Source: Rhodoferax sp. U11-2br (GTDB lineage: Bacteria > Pseudomonadota > Gammaproteobacteria > Burkholderiales > Burkholderiaceae_C). Taken from it: a stretch of 64,000 nucleotides of DNA. The position numbers and the translations under genes were made by a program. Numbering within the stretch: position 1 is the stretch's first letter; the number at the start of each line of letters is the position of its first letter. The notes beneath the pieces were generated by a model. The model was given only the letters and a program-made list of their open reading frames with translations, did not search any database and was not told the origin of the DNA. Of this stretch, positions 44,525 through 54,473 are shown piece by piece. The stretch spans positions 1 through 64,000 of the forward strand of contig NZ_JAHFZF010000021.1 of assembly GCF_018619435.1 (NCBI RefSeq), in the 5' to 3' direction.

Positions 44525-46558
44525 CTATTTCAGCACGTCAAAGAGGTTGTTGAAGTCATCGGTCCAGACGCCGAGCTTGGCTATGGAGGGCACAGTGCTG
44601 CTGGCTTGGCGAATGGCCTCCTGCTGCAGTACCGCCTGATCACGCGCCACCAGAATCCAGTCGGTATTGCGCAGCGCCGGGTTGTCGGTGTCGTCATGGA
44701 CAAAGGCCACATACAAGCCCTTGGCCTGTGCGATGTTTTGCACCACGGGCGCCAGGTTGATGAACTTGTTGGTGATGTGAAAGCCGATGATGCCACCGGG
44801 CAACATGTGGCGCAGGTAGACGTCCATGGCCTCGGTGGTGATCAGGTGCACAGGGATCGAGTCACCCGAGAACGCATCCACCGCCAACACATCAAACCCC
44901 TGCGGCGGCTCCTTGGCCAGGGACAGGCGGGCATCACCGAGCACGGTCTCGACCTTGGCCGCGCTGTCGGACATGAAACTGAATTCTGTCTGGGCCAGTG
45001 CAATCACCTCGGGGTTGAGCTCATACATCCGGTAGGTGTCACCCGAACGACCATAAACCGCCAGCGTGCCCGCACCCAGGCCAATCACCCCCACCTTTTT
45101 GCCCTGTGCCGGGGTGTTGGCAATGGCCAGACCGATTCCCGAGGTTGCCCCGTAATAGGCGGTGGGCTCGCGGCGACGATCAGCGGCCAGAAACTGCTCA
45201 CCATGTTTGATGGCACCGTGGTAGAGCTGGCGCACGTTGTCCCGTGGGTCATCACGCTGGCTGTCCAGCGTGATCAGCGCACCATAAAAGTTGCGCCCAA
45301 CATAACGGCTGCCCTGAACATCGTCCTGGATCTGCAAAACCAGAAAGTAGGTGCACAGCAGCGCCAAAACACCGGAGATGATGCGTAAGGTGCTGGACCT
45401 AAGCATGACCAGCGCCAGCAGCGCGGTGACAACCAAGCCGATGCCCAGCTCGTAATACGCAGGCAATACCCGGGGCGCCACCAAGCCCACCAGGGTGCCA
45501 CCGAGTGCACCACCGAGCGACACCATCAGGTAAAAACGTGTCAAGTGGCGCGGGCCCGGCCGCATACGCGCGAGTTCTCCATGCAAAAACATACACAGCA
45601 CAAACAACCCTGCCACATAGGTCGGCACCGCGACCCAGATGTTGCGGCCCACACTGCCGTCCTGCAGCCCATAAGCACACAGGACCATAAGCGCGGCTGC
45701 CAGCGGCAAAAAGAGGCGGCGCCGGTACCAGCGCTCACTCTCGAAACACAGAACAAAGGTCAGCAAATAGAGTGTGAGCGGCAGCAGCCACAAAAAAGGG
45801 ATCGAGGCCACGTTCTGTGTGATGTGGTTGGTGATCGCCAGCAGCAGCCAGGAGCCCATGGCCGAGGCACCCAACCAGGTGACGTAGTCACGCCAGGTCG
45901 GATCACGATGGACCTCGGGCTTGACAGGCTGGACCGGTGCGACCGTCTCCACACTGCGCCCATGCTGCCAAAAGTAATACCCCGAACCAGCACACAACAG
46001 TGCAAACACCGCATACCCCATCGACCAGGCATAGGCCTGGCCCACAATGGCCGCGTGCCGCTCAATCAGGAACGGATAACTGATCAGGGCCAGCATCGAG
46101 GCCAGGTTGGAGAGTGAAAAATAGCGGTAGATATCGCTGCCAACCACCGTCTTGGACACCCAGGACTGGATCAGCGGCCCGGTGGTGGAGAGCAAAAAAT
46201 ACGGCAGACCAATGGTGCCCAGCAGCAGCGCAATGATGCGCCCGGACGGATCCTCATCACCCCGGGGTTGCCAGCTCGGGTCGGCAATGATCGGCAAAAA
46301 AGCCAAGCTAAACACCAGCAATGCCACATGCAACAGTACTTGTGAGCGGGGCCGCAGGTGGCGAGACACCCAGTCGGCGTAGGCATAACCCGCCAGCAGC
46401 GCCATCTGGAAAAACACCATACAAATCGCCCACACCGCCGCCGAGCCACCAAACCAGGGCAGGATTTGTTTGGCAATGATGGGCTGAACCAGGAACAAGG
46501 CAAAGGCACTGGTGAAGATGGTGCCTGCGAACAGCAGTTTGGAGGTAGCGGGTGACAT
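44525..46558 (-). CDS. Membrane-fused spermidine synthase-like protein
   Basis: The 677-residue protein has about ten membrane helices (about 5-430) and a C-terminal spermidine-synthase-like Rossmann domain. VGVIGLGAGTLAVYG is the SAM-binding motif, and VLAVDAFSGDSIPVHLIT the catalytic Asp region. The fused form is common in Proteobacteria, and its real substrate is unknown. The start at 46558 fits the N-terminal helix; a longer frame upstream lacks support. Confidence 0.87.
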   Translation of the reverse strand: MSPATSKLLFAGTIFTSAFALFLVQPIIAKQILPWFGGSAAVWAICMVFFQMALLAGYAYADWVSRHLRPRSQVLLHVALLVFSLAFLPIIADPSWQPRGDEDPSGRIIALLLGTIGLPYFLLSTTGPLIQSWVSKTVVGSDIYRYFSLSNLASMLALISYPFLIERHAAIVGQAYAWSMGYAVFALLCAGSGYYFWQHGRSVETVAPVQPVKPEVHRDPTWRDYVTWLGASAMGSWLLLAITNHITQNVASIPFLWLLPLTLYLLTFVLCFESERWYRRRLFLPLAAALMVLCAYGLQDGSVGRNIWVAVPTYVAGLFVLCMFLHGELARMRPGPRHLTRFYLMVSLGGALGGTLVGLVAPRVLPAYYELGIGLVVTALLALVMLRSSTLRIISGVLALLCTYFLVLQIQDDVQGSRYVGRNFYGALITLDSQRDDPRDNVRQLYHGAIKHGEQFLAADRRREPTAYYGATSGIGLAIANTPAQGKKVGVIGLGAGTLAVYGRSGDTYRMYELNPEVIALAQTEFSFMSDSAAKVETVLGDARLSLAKEPPQGFDVLAVDAFSGDSIPVHLITTEAMDVYLRHMLPGGIIGFHITNKFINLAPVVQNIAQAKGLYVAFVHDDTDNPALRNTDWILVARDQAVLQQEAIRQASSTVPSIAKLGVWTDDFNNLFDVLK

Positions 46559-46743
46559 GGGTGAATCGGGCCCAGGTGAGGTGGTTAAGCAGACCCAGGT
46601 CACGCCCGCTGGGCCTGGTCCTGGCTTTTGAACACACAAGCACTGACTGTGCCACCCTGAGAACATCAGAGCGGATCTGTCCCCAACGACGTCCCCCATT
46701 CAAGGCACCCCAACAAAACCCGGGGTGTTGACCCGCCTGATGC

Positions 46744-49700
46744 TCAGCCCAGCTGCGCCCAGGCCTTCTCCAGCCGCTTCACGCTCACCGGCTGCGGGGT
46801 GCGCAACTCCTGGGCGAAGAAGCTCACACGCAACTCTTCGAGCAGCCAGCGGAATTCCTGCAGGCGATCATCCACCACACCTTTGCGCTCGGCCACCAGG
46901 CGCCAGTAACGCTGCTCCAGCGGCAACAACTCTTTCATGCGGGCGCTGTCGCGGGCCGGGTCGGCGCGGCATTTTTCCAGGCGGGCGGTGATGGCTTTGA
47001 GATAACGGGCAAAGTGCTGCAGGCTACCCCAGGGGTTGACACTCAAGAACTTCTTGGGCATCAATTTTGATAGCTGCTGGGCCGCATCCGTCGAGGCCTC
47101 GGGCGCATTTTTGCTGTCCTTGATCTTGCGCGCGGCCACGGCGTACTCAGCCAGGATGCTGGCGCTCAGGCGGGCGACTTCGGTGCAGATCAGGGTCAGG
47201 CGCCCTCGCCCCTCATCCACGCGTTTTTTGAAGGCAAATTCGTCGGTGGGCAACGGGTCGAGCAAAAAGGCGCGGTCCAGCGCCACTTGGATGATCTGTT
47301 CACGCAGCTCTTCGAGCGTGCCACCGGTACCGCTGCCGTCCGGGTTTTTGCCGACCTGCATGTAGGTCACCGCCATTTTTTGCAGGTCGGGCACGTTCTT
47401 TTCCAGGTACTTGAGCGCGTCCTTGATTTGTAACGCAAACAGGCGGCGCAGGCCGGCGCGGTGTTTGGCGGCAGCCACCTCGGGCTCGTCAAACACCTCG
47501 ATCATGACCGCATCACCTGCATCCAGCAGCGCCGGGTAACCAATCAGGGTCTGGCCGCCTTTCTGGATTTCCAGCAGCTCAGGCAGCTCACCAAAGGTCC
47601 AGGCCGTGTGTTTGACACCGGCTGGCGTGGCCTTGGCGGTGGGTTCACTCACTGCTTTTTTTGTAGCTACCTGCCCTTGATTTATAAGGGCTTGAGGCTT
47701 ATTCTGCTTGAAATCTGCCGCAGGCGTCGCCGTTTTGGCCATCTTGAGCCCGGCCAGCGCCTGGAACGCACCACGTGCCTGGGCACCCAGTTCGGCCTTC
47801 AAAGCACCCAGGTTGCGACCCTGACCCAGTTGGCGGCCATGTTCGTCCACCACGCGGAAGTTCATGAAGAAGTGCGGCGGCAACATGTCGACCTTGATGT
47901 CGGCGCGCACCACGTCCACCGTGGTCGCCAGGCGCACGAGTTTAAGCACCGCCTCAATCAGCGAGCCATGGCCAAACAAGGCTGGCTCGTTGAGTTGCGC
48001 CGCCATCTTGCTGGCCGACTCGGGCAGCGGCACCAGGCGCGAACGTGGGCGCTGGTGCAGGGTTTTGATCAGTGCCTGGATCTTGTCCTTGAGCATGCCG
48101 GGCACCAGCCATTCACAACGCTCCTCGTTGACCTGGTTCAGCACAAAAATCGGCACGGTGACCGTCAGGCCGTCTTTCGGATCACCGAGCTCGTGCAGGT
48201 AAGTGGCGGCGCAATCCACACCGCCCAGACGCACGGTTTTCGGGAAGGCCTGGGTGGTAATGCCAGCCGCCTCGTGGCGCATCAGCTCCTCGCGCGTCAG
48301 CAGCAGGAGCTTGGGGTTGATCTTGACCGCATCGCGGTACCAGGCCTCGAAGGTGAAACCGCTACACACTTCGGCAGGCAACTGCTGGTCGTAAAAAGCG
48401 TAGATCAGCTCGTCGTCCACCAGCACGTCCTGGCGGCGTGCTTTGTGCTCCAGGTCTTCCACCTGTTTGATCAGTTTCTGGTTGGCCGCCAGGAATGGCA
48501 GCTTGGTCTCCCACTGGCCACCGACCAGCGCCTCACGGATAAAAATTTCACGCGCACCGGGCAAATCGACTCGGCTGTAGTTGACGCGCCTGCCGCTGTA
48601 GATGACGATGCCATAGAGTGTGGCGCGTTCCAGCGCATTGACCTCGGCCACCTTTTTTTCCCAATGCGGGTCCAGCAGCTGTTTTTTGAGCAGATGTGCG
48701 CCGACCTGCTCCAACCACTGCGGCTCAATCGCGGCGATGCCCCGGCCAAACAGGCGCGTGGTTTCGACCAGCTCGGCAGCCACAATCCAGCGGCCCGGTT
48801 TTTTGACCAGATGGGCACCCGGGTGCGGGTAAAACTTGATGCTGCGGGCGCCCAGGTACTCCCCACTGGCGCCGTCGGTTTCGAGCTTGCAGCCGATATT
48901 GCCGAGCAGGCCCGAGAGCATCGACAGGTGCAACTGCTCGTAGCTCGCTGGCTTGGTGTTGAGCCGCCACTTGTGCTCGGCCACCACGGTGTGGAGCTGG
49001 CTGTAGATGTCGCGCCACTCACGCACCCGGCGCATGCTGACAAAGTTCTGCCGCAGCAGTTGCTCGTATTGGCGGTTGCTGAGTTTGTGGGCGGGTGCGC
49101 CCTCACCCCGGCCCTCTCCCACCGGGCGAGGGGGTGAACTTCCGCCCCGCGCCTTGGACAGCGCCAGAGCAGTGGCGGTTTCGCTCCCTCTCCCCCCGGG
49201 AGAGGGCTGGGGTGAGGGCTGACCACCGCGTGCGGTTTCCAGCCACTTCCACAATTTCAGGTAGCCGGAAAATTCGCTCTTTTCATCGTCAAACTTGACG
49301 TGCGCCTGGTCGGCCTGCTGCTGCGCTTCCATCGGGCGGTCGCGCACGTCTTGCACGCTCAAGGCGCTGGCAATCACCAGCACCTCGTCCAGCGCCTCGC
49401 GAGAACGCGCCTCCAGAATCATGCGACCCACACGCGGATCCAGCGGCAATTTGGCCAGCTCACCACCCATGGCGGTGAGTTCGTTGGCATCGTCCACCGC
49501 GCCGAGTTCGTTGAGCAGCTGGTAACCGTCGGCAATGGCCCGGCCCGAGGGTTTCTCGATGAACGGGAAATCTTCGACGATGCCCAGGTGTAAGGACTTC
49601 ATGCGCAGAATCACCCCGGCCAGGGATGAACGCAATATTTCGGGGTCGGTGAACTTGGGGCGGTTGTTGAAGTCTTTTTCGTCATAGAGCCGGATACAAA

Positions 49701-50796
49701 TGCCGTTGGCGACCCGCCCGCAGCGACCCGCACGCTGGTTGGCCGAACTCTGACTCACAGGCTCCACCAGCAGCTGCTCCACCTTGCTTCTGAAACTATA
49801 GCGTTTCATACGCGCGGTGCCTGCGTCAATAACGTAACGGATACCAGGCACGGTGAGCGAGGTTTCGGCCACATTGGTGGCCAGCACAATGCGCCGCCCG
49901 GTGTGGCCGTCAAAAATACGGTCCTGCTCGGCCTGGCTCAGCCGCGCAAACAGCGGCAGCACCTCGGCACCACGAAACACCGGCTGGTGGCTCAGGTGGC
50001 CACGCAGGTGATCGGCTGCCTCGCGGATCTCGCGCTCCCCGGGCAGAAACACCAGGATGTCGCCACTGTTGTGCACATCGCGCCAGAGCTCGTCCACCGC
50101 GTCGGCAATCGCGTGATTCAGGTCATAGTCGCGCGCTTCTTCAAACGGGCGGTAACGCTGCTCTACCGGGAACATGCGCCCGCTGACCATGATGATCGGC
50201 GCCGGACCATGCCTGGACGCAAAGTGATCCGCAAAACGCTGCGCGTCGATCGTGGCCGAGGTCACCACCACCTTCAGGTCAGGGCGGCGCGGCAGGATCT
50301 GCTTCAAATAACCGAGCAAAAAGTCGATGTTCAGGCTGCGCTCGTGCGCCTCGTCGATGATGATCGTGTCGTAGGCTTTGAGTAACGGGTCGGTCTGAGT
50401 CTCGGCCAACAAAATACCGTCGGTCATTAACTTGACCGAGGCGTCGCGCCCCAGTCGGTCCTGAAAACGCACTTTAAAACCAACCACTTCACCGGGCGTG
50501 GTGTTGAGTTCTTCAGCAATGCGTTTGGCCACGCTGCTGGCGGCGATCCGGCGCGGCTGGGTGTGGCCAATCAGCTTGCCACGTGGCGCTGGGCGACCGT
50601 CGGGCAAGGTTTTGGGGTAGTTGCACAAGCCGCGTCCCATCGCCAGGGCGATTTTGGGAAGTTGGGTGGTTTTGCCCGAGCCAGTTTCACCACAGACGAT
50701 GATGACCTGGTGCGCAGCCATCGCGGCCATGATTTCTTCGCGACGCGCCGAGACCGGCAGGGATTCGGGGAATTCGATATTCAGAGGGTTCGACAT
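46744..50796 (-). CDS. hrpA: ATP-dependent RNA helicase HrpA
   Basis: The 1350-residue DEAH-box helicase carries GETGSGKTTQ, DEAHERSLN, SATIDA, TNVAETSLTVPG and QRAGRCGR in order within its first 370 residues. The HA2/OB region and a DUF3418 C-terminal domain follow. HrpA in E. coli rescues stalled ribosomes. Residues about 527-566 come from a REP-like inverted repeat (49100-49218) and about 1032-1047 from the dispersed repeat. Both lie in linkers and keep the frame. The start at 50796 fits the family. Confidence 0.94.
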   Translation of the reverse strand: MSNPLNIEFPESLPVSARREEIMAAMAAHQVIIVCGETGSGKTTQLPKIALAMGRGLCNYPKTLPDGRPAPRGKLIGHTQPRRIAASSVAKRIAEELNTTPGEVVGFKVRFQDRLGRDASVKLMTDGILLAETQTDPLLKAYDTIIIDEAHERSLNIDFLLGYLKQILPRRPDLKVVVTSATIDAQRFADHFASRHGPAPIIMVSGRMFPVEQRYRPFEEARDYDLNHAIADAVDELWRDVHNSGDILVFLPGEREIREAADHLRGHLSHQPVFRGAEVLPLFARLSQAEQDRIFDGHTGRRIVLATNVAETSLTVPGIRYVIDAGTARMKRYSFRSKVEQLLVEPVSQSSANQRAGRCGRVANGICIRLYDEKDFNNRPKFTDPEILRSSLAGVILRMKSLHLGIVEDFPFIEKPSGRAIADGYQLLNELGAVDDANELTAMGGELAKLPLDPRVGRMILEARSREALDEVLVIASALSVQDVRDRPMEAQQQADQAHVKFDDEKSEFSGYLKLWKWLETARGGQPSPQPSPGGRGSETATALALSKARGGSSPPRPVGEGRGEGAPAHKLSNRQYEQLLRQNFVSMRRVREWRDIYSQLHTVVAEHKWRLNTKPASYEQLHLSMLSGLLGNIGCKLETDGASGEYLGARSIKFYPHPGAHLVKKPGRWIVAAELVETTRLFGRGIAAIEPQWLEQVGAHLLKKQLLDPHWEKKVAEVNALERATLYGIVIYSGRRVNYSRVDLPGAREIFIREALVGGQWETKLPFLAANQKLIKQVEDLEHKARRQDVLVDDELIYAFYDQQLPAEVCSGFTFEAWYRDAVKINPKLLLLTREELMRHEAAGITTQAFPKTVRLGGVDCAATYLHELGDPKDGLTVTVPIFVLNQVNEERCEWLVPGMLKDKIQALIKTLHQRPRSRLVPLPESASKMAAQLNEPALFGHGSLIEAVLKLVRLATTVDVVRADIKVDMLPPHFFMNFRVVDEHGRQLGQGRNLGALKAELGAQARGAFQALAGLKMAKTATPAADFKQNKPQALINQGQVATKKAVSEPTAKATPAGVKHTAWTFGELPELLEIQKGGQTLIGYPALLDAGDAVMIEVFDEPEVAAAKHRAGLRRLFALQIKDALKYLEKNVPDLQKMAVTYMQVGKNPDGSGTGGTLEELREQIIQVALDRAFLLDPLPTDEFAFKKRVDEGRGRLTLICTEVARLSASILAEYAVAARKIKDSKNAPEASTDAAQQLSKLMPKKFLSVNPWGSLQHFARYLKAITARLEKCRADPARDSARMKELLPLEQRYWRLVAERKGVVDDRLQEFRWLLEELRVSFFAQELRTPQPVSVKRLEKAWAQLG
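47655..47700. repeat. Dispersed repeat copy 4, inside hrpA
   Basis: TTTTGTAGCTACCTGCCCTT then GATTTATAAGGGCTTGAGG shows TAGCTA, CCCTT and AAGGGC of the family. It is in frame and encodes KPQALINQGQVATKK-like residues in a variable linker before the C-terminal domain of HrpA. Confidence 0.65.
49100..49218. repeat. REP-like inverted repeat inside hrpA
   Basis: CCCTCACCCCGGCCCTCTCC (49100-49119) is the near-perfect inverse of GGAGAGGGCTGGGGTGAGGG (49199-49218). Each end also forms its own small hairpin (CCTCTCCC...CGAGGGGG; CCCTCTCCCCCCGGGAGAGGG). The unit of 119 bp is a two-hairpin REP-type element, normally intergenic. Here it codes in frame for a Pro/Gly/Arg-rich insert. Confidence 0.85.
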
Positions 50797-51164
50797 TGGG
50801 GCGCCATTATCGGTGGCTGCGTCTAGCGGCGGTCGGTAGGCAGCAGGTCTTATGGGCCAAATTGGCATCTAGCCCTTATTAAATAAGGGCGTTTCGCTAC
50901 TGAATATGCAATACATTTCGGTGGCTGATGCTGTTTGATGTGGTTAGCTAAGCACTGGCCGGGCGGCAGCCTCGTACCACGATGTGCCCGGGAAACTCTG
51001 CGTTCTGGCGCGGCCAATTGACCGGCAGACCTTCCCCGTCAGCAGCTTGAAGATAACGACCACTGACTGGCCGAAGCCATCGTCGGGCGACCTCCCTCCA
51101 GCCCCTCAAGAAAAGTCACCCCTATTCGACATATGTAACAATGCCCCCAGCTTTAGTCCCGAAA
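50797..51164. other. Spacer with dispersed repeat copy 5
   Basis: CTAGCCCTTATTAAATAAGG then GCGTTTCGCTAC (50870-50901) is copy 5 of the repeat and a perfect short hairpin. The rest is a divergent spacer leading into the cobalamin riboswitch. ATATGTAACAATG (51131-51143) could hold the -10 of the riboswitch transcript; I found no clear -35. No gene is seen. Confidence 0.55.
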
Positions 51165-51168
51165 GGGG

Positions 51169-51356
51169 TTGGATTGATCTGAAAAACAGGTCAATCCAAA
51201 CAGGGAATCCAGTCGTGTGCCTAGCGCGCGGCATCAAGAAATGGAACTGCTCCCGCAACTGTAGGCGAGGAGACTGCTCAACACGAGCCACTGGGGATCC
51301 CCCGGGAAGGCATTGGGCAGTCGTTGAATCGCCAGTCAGGATACCTGCTCTAGCCC
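51169..51356 (+). ncRNA. Cobalamin riboswitch
   Basis: The leader has the conserved parts in order: AACAGGGAATCC, then CTGCTCCCGCAACTGTAGGC, then GAGCCACTGGGGATC with CCGGGAAGGC, and the B12 box AGTCAGGATACCTGC (51334-51348). The 5' flanking stem TTGGATTGA / TCAATCCAA (51169-51177, 51191-51199) may be P1/P2 extension. GTCGATATTTATCGAC (51359-51374) right after the B12 box is a possible expression-platform hairpin. The controlled gene starts at 51507. Adenosylcobalamin binding would shut the operon down. Confidence 0.9.
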
Positions 51357-51506
51357 GTGTCGATATTTATCGACTTGTCGCAGGCTGAGTGTTCGGGAAG
51401 GAGCGCTCGCGCGGGTATGCCATGGTGTGGTGTTGCAAGACATGATTGCGTGGGTGCTGGTGTGGTTTTTCTTTCCAATGCGAGGCATTTATCGTGGAGA
51501 GAAATC

Positions 51507-52532
51507 ATGCGTTTTCAACGTGCTGTTACATCAGCTCTGGCAACTGTCACACTGGCCCTGGCGGGTCTTCCTTCGGCTCATGCCACCAACTACCCCCTCA
51601 AAGTTCAGAACTGCGCTTACACGCTGACGTTCGAGAAGGCGCCTGCCGCCGTTGCCACCATCGGGCAGGCTGGCACAGAGATGCTTTACGCCATGGGCTT
51701 AGGCGACAAGGTGGTCGGCACCTCACTTTGGTTCCACGATGTACTGCCTCGGTTCAAGGAGGTCAACAGCAAGGTCCCGCGCCTGGCTGACAACGCGCCC
51801 AGCTTTGAGTCACTGATCGGTAAGCGTCCTGCGCTGGTGGTGTCCCAGTTCGAATGGATGGTCGGCAAGGAAGGTGTGGTCGGCACGCGCGAGCAGTTCC
51901 ATGACATTGGTGTCTGGACCTATGCCATGCCGTCCGACTGCGAGGGCAAGGACAACCTCCTGGGCGCGGATGGCACACGTACCACCGCCTACAACCCGAA
52001 GGCGCTGTACAAAAGCGTGCAGCAACTGGCCCAGATTTTCAACGTCGAGGCCAAGGGTGAAGCCCTGGTGAAAGATCTGCAAGCGCGCGCCAACCGCGCC
52101 GAGGAAAAGATGCGCGCAGCCAAGGTGAAGGACCTGTCAGTTGCCTTGTGGTTTTCCAGCGCCGACTTGACGATGGACCCGTACATGGCCGGCCAATCCG
52201 GGGTGGCCGGTTACATGATGAAGTCGCTGGGCATGCGTAACGTGGTGACCTCGAACGAGGAATGGCCCACCGTGGGTTGGGAGACCATCGCCAAGGCCAA
52301 CCCGTCGGTGCTGGTGATTGCCCGCATGGACCGCCGCCGTTTTGCCGCCGACGACTACAAGAAAAAGCTGGAATTTCTCAAGACTGACCCGGTGACCAAA
52401 CACATGGATGCCGTCAAGAACGACCGGGTTGTGATTGTTGACGCGGACGCCCTGCAGGGCTCGATCCGCATGGTCGACGGTCTGGAGCAAATGGTCGATG
52501 CGGCCATGAAGCTCAAGGCGACACAGCCCTGA
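51507..52532 (+). CDS. ABC substrate-binding protein, BtuF-like
   Basis: The 341-residue protein has a signal peptide (about 1-25, SAHA) and a class-III periplasmic binding fold (Peripla_BP_2) with long inter-domain helix. Family signs include AAVATIGQAGTEMLYAMGLGDKVVGTS and FESLIGKRPALVV. GGAGAG lies 6 bases before the ATG at 51507. The cobalamin riboswitch upstream suggests cobalamin, a corrinoid or cobalt chelate as ligand; sequence alone does not exclude iron-siderophore. Confidence 0.85.
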   Translation: MRFQRAVTSALATVTLALAGLPSAHATNYPLKVQNCAYTLTFEKAPAAVATIGQAGTEMLYAMGLGDKVVGTSLWFHDVLPRFKEVNSKVPRLADNAPSFESLIGKRPALVVSQFEWMVGKEGVVGTREQFHDIGVWTYAMPSDCEGKDNLLGADGTRTTAYNPKALYKSVQQLAQIFNVEAKGEALVKDLQARANRAEEKMRAAKVKDLSVALWFSSADLTMDPYMAGQSGVAGYMMKSLGMRNVVTSNEEWPTVGWETIAKANPSVLVIARMDRRRFAADDYKKKLEFLKTDPVTKHMDAVKNDRVVIVDADALQGSIRMVDGLEQMVDAAMKLKATQP

Positions 52533-52548
52533 TCTCGTGGTGCAAAAA

Positions 52549-52579
52549 GCGGCGGGCAGGCCCTTGCCTGGCCCGCCGC
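52549..52579 (+). promoter_or_regulatory. Hairpin before the permease gene
   Basis: GCGGCGGGC (52549-52557) pairs with GCCCGCCGC (52571-52579), extended inside by AGGC / GCCT. The stem of about 13 bp ends one base before the permease ATG at 52581. It could shield the 3' end of the binding-protein mRNA and lower translation of the permease, as in other ABC operons. Confidence 0.6.
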
Positions 52580-52580
52580 A

Positions 52581-53645
52581 ATGTTCATGAACAACTATTC
52601 CAAAAATCTTCGACACCGGCCATGGTCCAAGCTGTTCTTGGTCGTGGCTGGCTTGGTAGCCATCGTTGCGGCCATTGTGTTCGGTATCGCGGTGGGTGAA
52701 ACCCCCATTCCCATCGATGTGGTCTACCACGTGCTGAGCAATCGGCTGCTCGACACCGCATTCCCGGTGGTTCCTATCGACAACGGCATTGTCTGGAACT
52801 ACCGGTTGCCTCGCACCTTGGTGGCCGCATGTTGTGGTGCCGGGCTGGCCATCTCAGGGGTGATCCTGCAGTCCCTGCTGCGCAATGCACTGGCTGAACC
52901 TTATTTGCTGGGCATCTCCGCAGGGGCCTCGACCGGGGCGGTGCTGGTAGCGATTGTGGGTGTGGGCGGGGGTCTGGTGTCGATGAGTGTGGGCGCCTTT
53001 TTGGGTGCGGTACTCGCTTTTGCACTGGTGGCCTTGTTAGCGCACGCAGCAGGTGGTGATGGCCTGCGCAACGGTAGCCAGATTGTGCTGGCGGGTATCG
53101 CCGGTTCTCAGCTTTTTAATGCCTTGACCTCGCTGATCATCACCAAGTCCGGCAGTGCCGAGCAGGCACGCGGCATCATGTTCTGGCTGCTGGGCAGCCT
53201 GAGTGGTGTGCGCTGGGGAGATGTTGGGTTGGCCTTTCCAGTTGCGTTATTCGGCTGCTGCGTCTGCCTGCTTCAGGCTCGGGCGCTGGATGCCTTCATT
53301 TTTGGCACCGATTCGGCGGCATCGCTGGGGATTGCGGTACGGCGTGTGCAGCTGACCATGCTGCTGGTGGCCGCTTTGATGACTGCGGTGATGGTGTCGA
53401 TCGTCGGCGCCATTGGTTTTGTGGGCCTGGTGATCCCGCATACCGCACGCATGATGGTTGGTGTGCGCCACCAGGTGCTGATTCCAGCCAGCATGTTTCT
53501 GGGGGCGGTGTTCCTCATCGTTGCGGACGTTGCTGCACGTGTTCTGATCCCCGGCCAGGTGCTTCCCATCGGGGTGATCACCGCCTTGGTCGGTGCGCCG
53601 GTGTTCGCGGTGATGCTGCTCAAAAATGGGAGGCGACGCGCATGA
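52581..53645 (+). CDS. ABC permease, BtuC/FecCD-like
   Basis: The 354-residue permease has about ten helices of the FecCD type, with YRLPRTLVAACCGAGLAISG, LGISAGASTGAV and GFVGLVIPHTARMMVG. It forms the membrane part of the importer. The ATG at 52581 abuts the hairpin; the ATG at 52587 is an option. It overlaps the ATPase gene by 4 bp (ATGA). No ribosome binding site is clear. Confidence 0.9.
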   Translation: MFMNNYSKNLRHRPWSKLFLVVAGLVAIVAAIVFGIAVGETPIPIDVVYHVLSNRLLDTAFPVVPIDNGIVWNYRLPRTLVAACCGAGLAISGVILQSLLRNALAEPYLLGISAGASTGAVLVAIVGVGGGLVSMSVGAFLGAVLAFALVALLAHAAGGDGLRNGSQIVLAGIAGSQLFNALTSLIITKSGSAEQARGIMFWLLGSLSGVRWGDVGLAFPVALFGCCVCLLQARALDAFIFGTDSAASLGIAVRRVQLTMLLVAALMTAVMVSIVGAIGFVGLVIPHTARMMVGVRHQVLIPASMFLGAVFLIVADVAARVLIPGQVLPIGVITALVGAPVFAVMLLKNGRRRA

Positions 53646-54439
53646 CAGTCACCTCAATCCATAACGTGGGGCAACAGCTGGTTCTGGAGGCACGCGAGGT
53701 CAGTTGGCGGGTGCGGGGTGCCAGACTCGTCAACGAGATCAGTCTGGCACTGCATGCCGGTGAAATGTTGGGGCTGATCGGCCCCAACGGCTCGGGCAAA
53801 TCCAGCCTGTTGCGCCTGTTGGCAGGCGTGACCGAGCCGACGCAAGGCAGCATTCTGATTGAAGGCCAGCCCATGCGGCAGATGGCTCGCCGCTTGGTGG
53901 CTCGCAAACTGGCCTTGGTGTCGCAGATGGCCGATACCAGCGACGCGATCACCGTGCAGGATGCGGTGGAGCTTGGGCGCACACCGTGGTTAAGTGCCTG
54001 GCAGACCTGGTCCCAGCGTGATGACGACATCGTGGATGAAGCCTTGGCGCTGGTCAGCATGCAGGACAAGCGGGATCGCCAGTGGAGCACTCTTTCGGGT
54101 GGGGAGCGTCAGCGCGCCCACATCGCACGCTCCTTGGCACAACAGCCGGGCATCCTGCTGCTCGACGAGCCCACCAACCACCTTGACATCCACCAGCAGC
54201 TCTCTCTGATGCACCTGATCCGCAGTCTGCCGGTGACCACGGCCGTGGCCATCCATGACCTGAACCATGCGCTGCTGTGCGACAGGTTGGCCGTCTTGCA
54301 CGAAGGTCGGCTGATCAGGCTGGATGTACCGGAAAAGATATTGGTGCCATCGCTTCTGGAGGAGGTGTTCAAAGTGGGGGTCAGTGAACTGATCGACCCA
54401 AGCGACCAAGCGCGCGTGCTGCGTTTTATGCCGCTTTGA
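53642..54439 (+). CDS. ABC ATPase, BtuD/FecE-like
   Basis: The 265-residue ATPase has GPNGSGKSS (Walker A), LSGGERQRAHIARSL (signature) and ILLLDEPTNHLD (Walker B). It powers uptake by the BtuC-like permease. It overlaps the permease gene by ATGA, and the pseudoazurin gene follows after 34 bp. Confidence 0.92.
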   Translation: MTVTSIHNVGQQLVLEAREVSWRVRGARLVNEISLALHAGEMLGLIGPNGSGKSSLLRLLAGVTEPTQGSILIEGQPMRQMARRLVARKLALVSQMADTSDAITVQDAVELGRTPWLSAWQTWSQRDDDIVDEALALVSMQDKRDRQWSTLSGGERQRAHIARSLAQQPGILLLDEPTNHLDIHQQLSLMHLIRSLPVTTAVAIHDLNHALLCDRLAVLHEGRLIRLDVPEKILVPSLLEEVFKVGVSELIDPSDQARVLRFMPL

Positions 54440-54473
54440 CCTATGACGGATTTTTGAAGATAAGGACATTGCT

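Noticed and set aside
47461..49137. Long plus-strand frame opposite hrpA
   Set aside because: Antisense shadow of a GC-rich gene; no start signal or domain.
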